Assembly (NCBI GenBank): GCA_963402885.1
Contig: OY727103.1
Location: 7,788,501 to 7,852,500 of the forward strand
Direction of reading: 5' to 3'
Source of the DNA: Antedon bifida
Lineage: Eukaryota > Echinodermata > Crinoidea > Comatulida > Antedonidae
Length of the DNA: 64,000 nt
Shown here: positions 48,226-57,455 of the stretch, piece by piece
Layout of the letters: each line of letters opens with the position of its first letter
Numbering within the stretch: position 1 is the stretch's first letter
The notes under the pieces: generated by a model
Databases searched by the model: none
Told to the model about the DNA's origin: nothing
Seen by the model: the letters and a program-made list of their open reading frames with translations, nothing else
Made by a program: the position numbers and the translations under genes

Positions 48226-48750
48226 AAATTATGCCATAATGAAAAATTAAATAGCAGAATACATAGATCATCACATCGTTTAATAATATGTGTGTTTGTA
48301 ATAGGGCTATTGTCGGTTGTATTGTATTGTAGATGTTGATCCATATCCACGAATCATATTACTGATATTGTAATTACATTGATGTAAAAGCAGTTAATGA
48401 AAAATAGTGAAAACAAGTACTATTATTTTCTAACTAGTATTATACATTTACTATTGCACTGGCACTCCTAATTGGCGACAAAAGCATTTTGGCTTCTTTT
48501 GGCACAATGTAGTAGCTATTTTTTGTTGTTTTTAGAAAGTAATAACATTATAATAACATAATATGGTTGTTTACTGTGCCTTGAAACTATACATATCATT
48601 ATTATTGCTTTTTCACGGTTTTCAGGAGTTTGGGCATTAATCTAATAACTACATTAACAGCAAATGTGTTTGATGGTTTGACATCATTGACAGATCTGTG
48701 AGTACTTTCTCTTGTTTATCATACTTTTGAAAATAAAATTTCGTTGTAAG
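48226..48750. repeat. LRR-exon duplicate block 2 (short)
   Basis: Parallels 44580-45100 and 52130-52620, including the LRR exon and its acceptor context TTTTTCACGGTTTTCAG. It lacks the second, 45814/54633-type, LRR exon. Confidence 0.7.
48626..48697 (+). CDS. Receptor exon: leucine-rich repeat 2
   Basis: 72-base phase 2-2 exon, acceptor GGTTTTCAG, donor GTGAGT. It encodes SLGINLITTLTANVF and DGLTSLTDL. Sister to 44970 (dead donor) and 52497. The Asn-ladder position is kept. Confidence 0.75.
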
Positions 48751-49225
48751 ATAACCACAACTATTGTACTTGTTGTTCTTTACAATTACAGAATATTTAT
48801 CCAAATCTAAAATAATATTCACGGTGTTTTTTGTTTGTTTTTTTATTATTATTATTATCATAATAATGATAAAAGAAGACTGTAATACTTTACCATAATG
48901 TATTTTGCTTGGATTTGTCTGTTTTTTACAGTATTTTTTGTTATTATAACTGGTATGTTTTATTAATTGAGAAATTACATAATTATTATAAAATACATAG
49001 GCCTATTAATTCATCATTCTTAAGAGTTTGCAGACAATACGTCACATTGTGTTGCACGCTGTGATAATAAAAACTAATTTACAAATCATGTAATTATTTA
49101 ATAACTGCACCACTACTAGCATGGTAAGGAACATTTCGCATTATGTTACAATTATACAATTACGTATCAAATCAGTAGTACATCTATGGACAACATTATT
49201 TAAAAAACAAGGCCAACAGCCATTA

Positions 49226-49386
49226 AGTCGCGTGCAACAATGCATAGTGATACCGGACCGACAGACAGACCGACAGACAGACCGACAGACAGACCGACAG
49301 ACCGACAGACAGATAGACAGACCGACAGTCCGACAGACAGACAGACCGACCGACATAGTGAACTATAGAGTCGCGTCCACGCGACT
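49226..49386. mobile_element. TIR element AGTCGCGTG...CACGCGACT, short form
   Basis: A 161-base unit with the same 9-base ends as 35244-35973. Between them are GCATAGTGATACCGGACCG, a GACAGACCG microsatellite (49259-49351) and ACATAGTGAACTATAGAGTC. Open frames of 64-141 codons over it are translations of the microsatellite. Confidence 0.75.
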
Positions 49387-50049
49387 AAAAACAAGTTTCA
49401 GACAAGATTTAGCAATAGACAATACATGTGTCTCTACGGCACCCTATCCATGTGTACAAAACAAAATTGTAGAGTCACATTTCAGAAGTTGGTTAAGACC
49501 TTGTGGAGCCGTGAAATGTGCAAAAAGTAAAAGCGATCAGTTTTGACGTTAAATGTGCAAAAGGTATTCTACAAATGTGCAAATCATTTCTTCAGTCAAA
49601 TTCCTATTACATTTTATATTTTTAGTTCGTAGGTCTTTCAGAGTAGAAATAACAATAGGAAAAAGAGTATAATAAATTTAAAATGTTCAATATTATAATA
49701 ACTAATTATACTGTTGTATTTTATTATAATCAAAGGCTCTAAACCGCCTCGGCTAAATTCAACTCGCCCTCAAATCAACTCGGCCTCAAGTCAACTCGGC
49801 CTCACGTCAACTACAGTAGGCCATGTTAAAGTATGAAATGGAAAAAGTGCAAATAAATGGGACAAAATCATTCTAATGAACAGAAGAAAAATAATTAAAA
49901 CGAAGTACGCATGTATAGGGATGAATATTAGTATGAACGTGAATGTTATATGCACGATTCAAAATAGCACAAAGATTTCGCAATTTGAATCTGCACAAGC
50001 TTGTTTATTTTGAAATTGCGCAATTTTAATAACATTTTATTCTTTTAAT

Positions 50050-50535
50050 GCGTTACCCTCTTCATAAAAAAACATCATTTCAATATAACATAAGATTTAG
50101 TGGACCTAAACTATGGAATAAACTACCTTCAAATATTAAAGATGCTGTATCTCAGAAAAACTTTTCATTTTAACTTTAAAAATATATCACATCCAAGTAT
50201 TAATTTTTATTATATTACATTTTATGATAATAATTATAATGATGAGTAACAAGAAGACGAACAGTTCTTAACTTATACCAAAATTATTTTTTTTAGTTAT
50301 TTTCTTATTTAGTTTAACCCATGTTATGTAAATTTATATTTTGTTATTTCTTTATTTTCTTTTTTATTTTCTTTTTCTGTGTAGTTTAAATCTCATCTTT
50401 CTTTAGGCATGTCTGTCACAAGCTTTTTGCTTTTTTTAACATGCCTTCTTCAATTAAATTACCTTTCTTTACACCATTTTGTATACTGTTTTAATTTGAA
50501 GAAAATAAATGTTACTTTGAATTGAATTGAATTGA
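50050..50535 (+). mobile_element. LINE 3' fragment (RT C-terminus and UTR)
   Basis: 50050-50172 translates to RYPLHKKTSFQYNIRFSGP then KLWNKLPSNIKDAVSQKNF, the GPKLWN..LP..IK region at the end of Jockey/CR1-type reverse transcriptases, then a stop. A T-rich UTR and a TTGAATTGAATTG tail follow. It is nested in the foldback element. Confidence 0.7.
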
Positions 50536-51109
50536 CTTTATTTTATATTATTTTATTTTTGTTAATTAAAAAATATATATATTTCAGGCAACCCCCTAAA
50601 ACCCCATGTCCCGATCGTACATCTTCAATTTTATGTTCGCCGTATCTACTTGATAACAGAACTTTTGTTCATGACATTTTGTAAAAAATCAGTTAATCAT
50701 GATGTCATGCGATTTTATTCTTCAAAATACATCATACATAAATTAAATCGCAAACTTTAAAGTTTTTATTCAGAAAAAAGCTTGTCCCACAGTTTTGTGT
50801 CATATACCGTCACATAATTTAAATATGCCGTCTACAGTTTAATGAATGGCAGGGAAAAATTGATTGTGCGTTGTAAACATGCGAAGACATGGAAATAAAT
50901 CTAGCCGCAAATTATTTTCAATAAAAGAGCTAAAAAAAGCTAATAAAACAAGGTTTTATAAAAATTACAGTTGCGTACCTTTTGAACGTCATATCCGAAC
51001 GGTATAGAACTCATTAAATAATTATAATTTATGGGGTTTTTTTCAACTGGAAGTACAATTTATTCATGTATCTAGCAGTATGCACTCCGTCTCCGCTGTC
51101 AGACATGCG

Positions 51110-51240
51110 TGATGTGTGACAGGGTGATCCTGTCCTGTCCTATACTAAATACATCATCTCCGTCACGCTCATCTCCGTCAAATTTCCCATTGTTTCTTTG
51201 TGACGGAGATGTGACGGAGATGACGGTCAGTGACGGATTT
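51110..51240. repeat. GTGACGGAGATGACGG repeat cluster with inverted copies
   Basis: CATCTCCGTCACGCTCATCTCCGTCA (51164-51190) is followed by TGACGGAGATGTGACGGAGATGACGGTCAGTGACGG in reverse orientation. It sits near the centre of the foldback element. Confidence 0.55.
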
Positions 51241-52496
51241 GACTTTTTGCTATTGCCAGGGGCTTTTTTGTTGTAAATTTTGTTTTGTATATCTTTATCA
51301 TGTTATTACATTGTATATCCATGTGAATATGGTCAATAACCATATTCAAATCAAGTCTTAAAATCATTTCTGTCACATGATTTTTGAGGTTCGTCATATC
51401 CGTCTTCGTCACATAGATATTTTATTCTTTTAAATCCTAAAATATTTCAGTACTGAACGTAACTATGTGGTATAAATGAAATATAAACACTATTTTTTGC
51501 GTTCCAAACTTTAATGTGGCCGAGTTGACGCACCTCAGTTGACGTGAGGCCGAGTTGACTTGAGGGCGAGTTGACTTGGGGCCGACTTGAATTTAGCCGA
51601 GGCGGTTTAGAGACTTTGATTATAATAAAATACAACAGTATAAGTTTTTATAATATTGAACATTTTAAATTTATTATACTCTTTTTCCTATTGTTATTTT
51701 TACTCTGAAAGACCTACGAACCAAAAATATAAAATGGAATAGGAGTTTGGTTGAAGAAATGCTTTGCAGATTTGTAGAATACCTTTTGCACATTTAACGT
51801 CAAAACTTATCGTTTTTACATTTAACGGGGAGATGTTTGCACATTTGCGGGTTATGAATTTTTACAGATTTGCACATTTGAAGGTAAAATGTTTGCAAAA
51901 ATGTGGTTGTTTGCACATTTTAAGCTAAAGTGTTTGCACAAATGTGGTTGTTTGCACAAATGTGACTTTTTGCACATTTCACGACTCCACAGGGCTCAGC
52001 TGTGCTGTGCTTTGAATCTTGTTTATTTTCAGGCACAGTTTGACCCTTAGCCTAATAATTATTATTGTATTTATACATTAATACTTCTAAAGTATAATGT
52101 ACAATACCTTCAAGCGTAATATCTTTCATTTTGCTCTTCTATGAAGAAATAATCCCATAATGAAAAAAAAAATTAGCAGAATTCATGCATCATCTTCATT
52201 TAATAATAATGGTAATAAGGGCCAAAGTAACATCAACAAGTATTATTATATCCTTGTGTATACATTTTAATGACTGTACTGTTGGAATGGCATTCTTAAT
52301 CGGCTACAGAAGCTCTTTGGTTTCTGTTAGCGCAATACAGCTATCTGTTTTTTCAAGAATTATAAATAAATACTTCTTGATCGTAATGTACCATCTGGGA
52401 ACTGTAATAATTATTATTTAACGCATCGTTCACGGTTTCAGGTACTATCCTTTGGTACTGTGTATACTTATTTATCGTATTTTTTACGGTTTTCAG

Positions 52497-52568
52497 GAGT
52501 TTATCCCGTAACCAAATAACTACAATACCAGCAAATGTGTTTGATGGTTTGACATCATTGACAGGACT
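52497..52568 (+). CDS. Receptor exon: leucine-rich repeat 3
   Basis: 72-base phase 2-2 exon, acceptor GGTTTTCAG, donor GTGAGT. It encodes SLSRNQITTIPANVF and DGLTSLTGL, full LRR consensus. Sister exons are at 44970 and 48626. Confidence 0.8.
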
Positions 52569-53704
52569 GTGAGTGCTTCCTATTGTTTATCATACTTTTG
52601 AAAAAAGTATATTTTCGTTGTAATATACATTTATTTTTATATTCATTCATATGTAGGCTAATCCTTTGAAATACTGGATTTGTTTTTATTATGATTGATG
52701 TATCCGTTATTCTAACATAGCCTCCTGTAGTTGTAGTGTGTGTATTAATGTTTTGATTCGTTAGTTTTACAGTAAATTATTATTATCACTTAAAAATTAT
52801 TAAATGAAAAATAATGTAATTATGAAAGGAGTCGGTTATTTACCCCTCCGTACGGTGGAATAGTATGGTCACGAGTACTCAGATATGAGTAGAACGACGA
52901 GAGAGACGGTGGATTAGCACTGGTTCTTTATTCGCATGTGGATTGTAGGCCTACGTACATTATTCACGTTATCCGTCCGTAATATTAACTTAAGTTAAAA
53001 TGTGAACATACCATTTTCCAGAGGTTATCCATTTTTCTGATTTTCAATTTTTATAAGTAAAGGTACCACAGTCAAATTATCTTGATTTCTTCCCTCACAT
53101 TGTATGGTTCAGTAATAGCTTGCTTGTGAAGTGATATCTATTTTTACACTTTATAGTTTCCCCTCTCTCAGATTTGCACTTCATAATGGCAAAATTAGCC
53201 TGCCTTTGACAATTATTCGTATGTCAGAGAAAGTCTAAATCGGCCATAAAATGATGAAAACAATTTTAAAATATTGATTGTTATCTCTTAGTGTACGTGA
53301 ATTCTGTAATCCGATTCGTCAATATGTATGAGATGTAATTCCGTATTACGCCCATTTACTCAGTCAAGCGGATCAGAAGGGTAATATATCCCGTATTACC
53401 TGTTTGATGTTTCTACGCGCGCGTTATTTATGTATTGTTTTGTTTATAATGGTTGTAAAACTTACAGTATGTTTGTCTCTGTTCACAAACTTATATTTCT
53501 GTAAAACTAGTATAGTAGAGCCTAAATTATTTTTCATATCCAACAATCTGGTGAAATTCCTGGATTTTTGGAAGATTTGGGAGGTCAAACTAAATTAAAA
53601 AAACAAAATTACTAATTTTTTTTTTCATTTTATTTTAGAAAGAGATAAAATCGTTGCACCCTGCTTGTTCTTACGAAATACAGGAAATATCTACGTTCTC
53701 CAGA

Positions 53705-54545
53705 TCGTAGATAATAATAATAATAATAATTCAACATTTATTAGTTTCTATCAATGGTAAAACAATACCATAAAAAAAGAATGATAATTTATAATGAGAC
53801 AATACAAAAATACCATTAATAGAGGATCTTGCAAGAAGAGATTACTTGTCACGCAAGACCCATAAACAAAAGAAAAAAAATACATTTGTATATAATTATT
53901 AAATAAAATAAAAAAGTCATGACAAAAACAGTTTGAAGGTCTAGTTTGAGTACAATGATAATAAATTACATTTATAAGTTTTTTACGAAAAGTTGGTAGA
54001 GAGGAAGAGTTAACAATACTAGTATCTAATTGATTCCAAATTAAAAGGCCACAAACATAAATAAAGTGGGAAGAACTAGTTAATCTTACAAAAGGAATAG
54101 TTAACTGAAACTTATGAACAGTACTTCTTAAATTATGACCATGGTTGAAATCAGCAGTGTTAAATAAATTCATCATGGGAGAAGGAAGATTGTTAGAAAA
54201 ATATTGAAAGACAAAAGAGGCAATTTTCAATTTATGTATATCGCCTAATAACTTCAGTAACTTAAGTTCATAAAATAAAGGTTCAGATGGAGTAATGCGA
54301 GACGTAAAAGTAATATTTCTAATAGCATGCTTAATCAGCTTTAACGTTTATCGAGATGAGATGGATAGTCAGCAAACCAAATAATGTTACAATAATGAAG
54401 ATGAGGTAAAATTAAGGAATTATATAATGAAAGAAGGATACGCCGGGGAAAAGTGTGCTTAAGATTATTTATAATCCCAATTGTTTTAGAAATTTTATTT
54501 GCAATATGATTCTGATATTTCACGTATTCTGTGAACAAGCAGGGT
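53705..54545 (-). mobile_element. Truncated LINE (RT C-terminal part)
   Basis: Minus-strand frames 54341-54538 (SKTIGIINNLKHTFPRRILL, NSLILPHLHYCNIIW) and 53751-54230 (IASFVFQYFSNNLPSPMMNL, ICG-like LLIWNQLDTSIVNSSSLPTF) are the thumb and C-terminal region of a Jockey/CR1-like reverse transcriptase, broken by frameshifts. The 3' end has an ATT-repeat tail (53712-53733). The sequence GCACCCTGCTTGTTC near 53656 recurs inverted near 54534. It is an insertion in the receptor intron. Confidence 0.8.
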
Positions 54546-54632
54546 GTAACTAATATTATTCTAGTTATTGTATTGTTATATAGTAGTTTTACAATACTTT
54601 TTGGAAATGTGTGTATATTGATTTATTTGCAG

Positions 54633-54707
54633 GTATTTATATGATAACGCTATAACTACCATAGATCAAGGTGCATTTTCTGCGTTTGCTTCGTCACTGC
54701 TAACACT
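54633..54707 (+). CDS. Receptor exon: leucine-rich repeat 4
   Basis: 75-base phase 2-2 exon (one codon longer than its neighbours), acceptor TTTGCAG, donor GTAAGT. It encodes YLYDNAITTIDQGAF and SAFASSLLTL. Its decayed sister is at 45814. Confidence 0.78.
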
Positions 54708-55276
54708 GTAAGTTAATACTTAACTGTGTAATAATTTAATAATCTACATGCAGTTGTTTGTATGCTCTGAACAATTCATCGGACTACCAAATTCTATTTT
54801 ACATACAACACACTACGTATCGTAGACATAGTAAAATTGTAAAACTTTTTAATAGCTCGAAATACACGTATGCTTTAGGCCACTGGCGTTGGACACCCGA
54901 TTCTTGTACGGTTGTACGTTTATAGGAAATAAACAACCCAACAGTTTCTCCTCCTACCTCTACACACTGCATTCATTTTAAATACGTTGGATCAGCTAAG
55001 TTGTAAATGACATTCGGCTGTATTAAACACAGTGTCACAATAACGACGTGTCTAAAACATTGTTACGAGGTCATTAAATCTTAATCCAGTATAAAGATAA
55101 GTCAAAACTAGGGTGAATATAGAACAAATTGCAACATAAACTTTTGTTTGGTTTGTCTGTTGATATTGTTCAAATGAACATCATCTAAAGTTTAAAAAAA
55201 AACGAAAACAAGAAGTATGCTTATCTTGCCGAGTAGGAAACAATAAAGTGCTGAATAAAATATACTACTCCAAATC

Positions 55277-55421
55277 TAGGTTCCCACTACTTGGACGCAA
55301 TGCAACGACGTAGGCAAAACGCAAATGAGTTGACCAATCACAACAATTCGGATGACCGATTATGTTATGTCGTGATTGGTCAAATTGCTTCCTTTTACGT
55401 CCTTACGTTAAGTGGGATCCA
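55277..55421. mobile_element. Hairpin MITE (GGTTCCCACT ends)
   Basis: GGTTCCCACTACTTGGACGC and TTGACCAATCACAA on the left pair with GTGATTGGTCAA and AAGTGGGATCC on the right. It is a diverged relative of 26827-26957 and 61386-61523, in the intron before the last LRR exon. Confidence 0.65.
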
Positions 55422-55574
55422 AGATAACTCTCCAATCATCTTACGGTTAGTAACGTACAGGGTTTAACCAATAATGAGAAATGTCCACAGCGACCCCAAC
55501 TCAACTTTGGCCTTCTTCATGACCTAACACCACTGAATATTTTACTTATTTTTATTCTCAAATATTTTTTTAAG

Positions 55575-55646
55575 GTGGATACAAGACAACGGATTAAAAA
55601 ATTACAAAGATAGTACTTTTGAAAGCTTGATCAACTTAAACGAATT
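55575..55646 (+). CDS. Receptor exon: last leucine-rich repeat
   Basis: 72-base phase 2-2 exon, acceptor TTTTTTAAG, donor GTAAGT. It encodes WIQDNGLKNYKDSTF and ESLINLNEL. It is the most divergent LRR and has no sister in the window. It ends with TT, which with the first base of the 7TM exon completes a Leu codon. Confidence 0.78.
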
Positions 55647-56290
55647 GTAAGTATTCACATAGTTTTGAAAGGTAACATCATCGTCAAAAGTGTGCAATTT
55701 ATTAATATACACAATCCATGAACAAAGATAGAATAAACATGAACCTACAGGTCGGTGTCAAGTTTATATATTGATATTCGTTCCATCAAATTAACTTTTA
55801 AAAATTGAATTTCACTTAAAATATAAGGTAACTTAAATCTATAAGTAACTTAAAATCAACGTATAGTCAGGTAAGAAAGTATTATCGAATTACTATGTCG
55901 AAATAGTAAGACATTTCGACATAGTGAATTCGATAATAATAATTATTGTATTAAACTTTTATTATTGTATACCCAACAAACATAAACAATAACAAATAAT
56001 AAAATCAGACTTTTAATTTTCTATTTTTTTAGTTTTAATAATGTGTATTATTGCCGTAGTAAAAACAGACAAAATAAACGCCAATCTGACTTTTCTTTTT
56101 ACAGTTTTTTTATATAATTTTTTTTTTCGATCCATGGTCAAAGTGAATAACTATCATGTGATATCAAAATGGCACATTCAACAAAACAATTCAAAAATCC
56201 CTTTTCAGGAGGACGAATAAGATTTCGTAATAATGCAATATATACACGTTTACAAATAATACTGTTTTTATTTATACATCACCAAAATAG

Positions 56291-57296
56291 GCAATCGGAT
56301 TTTCCTCGCATATGCTGTCTTGTTGGTGACATTGAAATCTGCAAGCCGACCGATGTCTTTGCTTCATGCAAAGACTTACTAAAACGAGAAGTCTTACGGG
56401 TGTTGATGTTCCTTATTGGGATATCATCCGTCATCGGAAATTTAGTAGTAATAATTTCAAGATGTTATGAAAAGGATGACAACACCGGTAATATCAACAG
56501 CAGTGCGAAAAAAGTTCAAACCACACTGATCACCAACCTTGCCGTGTCCGACCTGTTAATGGCTATTTATTTAATAACAATTGCAAGTGCGGATGTTTAT
56601 TACAGAGGACGATACTGGGTAGTTGCAAAGGATTGGAAGGACAGCTTCCTGTGTAGCTTTTCCGGGGCTGTTTCTACTCTTTCGGGTGAATGTTCGGTGT
56701 TTACTTTAATTGTTATGAGCGTTGATCGCGCTGTTAACATCGTAAACCCATTTAGCACTCGACGTCTCAACCGCAAATACTGCAGAATTCTCATCGGAAT
56801 CGCTTGGCTGGTTTTCCTTGTGCTTAGTTTTCTACCAGTTGTGCACAAACTAAACCTCATCGACATACCGTATTTCGGCGACAATTACTATGGAAAGCAA
56901 AGCGTATGTCTTGCACTTCCGCTAACCAGAAGCCGATGGCCAGGATGGGAGTACGCCGTTGCCATATTTGTTGTGTTTAATGGAATAGGTTTTATCGTCA
57001 TCGCTGTGAGTTATGCCACCATTTTCTTCTCAGTTCAGAGGTCAGGAGCCACCGTCTGTAGACGACGAAAACGAAAGGAACAATTAAAAATGGCGCGGAA
57101 ATTAGGAATCATTGTCTTTACCGATTTCTGTTGCTGGTTCCCGATAATCCTAATGAGTTTCTGTTCAGAAATGGGGTGGTGGGATATTCCTGAGGAAATT
57201 TACGTGTGGGCAGCGACGTTTATTATACCGATAAACTCGTCGGTCAACCCTTATCTTTTCACAATTGCCTATATGTGCACATGTAAACATAAGTAA
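56291..57296 (+). CDS. Receptor exon: hinge and seven-transmembrane domain
   Basis: The open frame extends back to an ATG at 56169, but an in-frame stop precedes it and the family homology begins only at about 56291. There an acceptor (CACCAAAATAG) gives the right phase, joining Leu to QSDFPRICCLVGDIEICKP, the Cys-rich hinge of relaxin/GRL101 receptors. FASCKDLLKREVLR leads into TM1 (IGNLVVII), TM2 (TNLAVSDLLMAIYL), and TM3 ending SVDRAVNIVNPF (DRA where many GPCRs have DRY). TM4 has its Trp; then YYGKQSVCLALP and GWEYAVAIFVVFNGIGF in the TM5 region, KMARKLGIIVFTDFCCWFPI (TM6) and INSSVNPYLFTIAYM (TM7, NPxxF). It stops eight residues after TM7. Orphan; the ligand is unknown. Confidence 0.92.
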
Positions 57297-57401
57297 GCCC
57301 ACGTTTCCACTGAGTTACACGTAAAAAGTGTTTCGCCGGAAGCTATAAAATATGTTTTGTACTACAAAACAATTGATAGAGAACGTGTTTATTGAAAATT
57401 A

Positions 57402-57407
57402 AATAAA
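57402..57407 (+). promoter_or_regulatory. Poly(A) signal for the receptor gene
   Basis: AATAAA about 105 bases after the stop at 57296. This fits the 7TM exon being the last exon with a short 3' UTR. Confidence 0.55.
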
Positions 57408-57455
57408 AGTGGGACGATCCCATAAAAGACGTAAAAAAGTACATTACATATACAT

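Larger units (their letters stand above)
49497..51992. mobile_element. Foldback element with GTCAACTCGGCC and GTGCAAA arm repeats
   Basis: Left arm 49497-49830: CTTGTGGAGCCGTGAAATGT, several AATGTGCAAA units, a unique segment (GTAGGTCTTTCAGAGTAG), then CTAAACCGCCTCGGCTAAAT and GTCAACTCGGCCTCA repeats. Right arm 51510-51992 is the mirror: GAGGCCGAGTTGAC units, GCCGAGGCGGTTTAG, CTCTGAAAGACCTAC, TTTGCACATTT units and ATTTCACGACTCCACAGG. It lies between LRR exons 48626 and 52497. The interior holds a LINE fragment and TCCGTCACGCTCATCTCCGTC repeats, but no transposase. Confidence 0.8.
52110..55200. repeat. LRR-exon duplicate block 3 (intact exons)
   Basis: Counterpart of 44560-46850. Its two LRR exons (52497, 54633) are intact, and a LINE fragment (53.3-54.55 kb) separates them. 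Confidence 0.8.
29320..57296 (+). other. Gene span: CUB-LRR-seven-transmembrane receptor (type C LGR, relaxin receptor/GRL101-like)
   Basis: A single receptor gene inferred from exons whose phases and splice sites agree. Signal peptide exon (ends phase 1), CUB-A and CUB-B exons (phase 1 to 1), LRR N-cap exon (phase 1 to 2), LRR exons (phase 2 to 2) at 43854, 48626, 52497, 54633 and 55575, and the 7TM exon entering in phase 2. Coding lengths 94+336+342+133+72+72+72+75+72+1006 give 2274 bases, 758 codons with the stop. It would be a plasma-membrane receptor with a CUB/LRR ectodomain for a secreted ligand. Relaxin receptors and Lymnaea GRL101 typically carry LDLa modules before the LRRs; I see none here. 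Two more LRR exons (44970, 45814) are broken. Exon joining is by eye, with no transcript evidence. Confidence 0.8.

Noticed and set aside
49121..49546. 141-codon frame with DRQTDRQTDRQ repeats and minus-strand frames with SVCRSVCR
   Set aside because: Product of the GACAGACCG microsatellite; the frame only exists because the repeat has no stops.
56169..56290. Start of the GPCR at the ATG at 56169
   Set aside because: The first ~40 residues show no family similarity or signal peptide, an in-frame stop precedes, and a phase-correct acceptor at 56290 fits the hinge sequence and the preceding LRR exon.
56600..56884. 94-codon minus-strand frame
   Set aside because: Antisense shadow of the 7TM exon.
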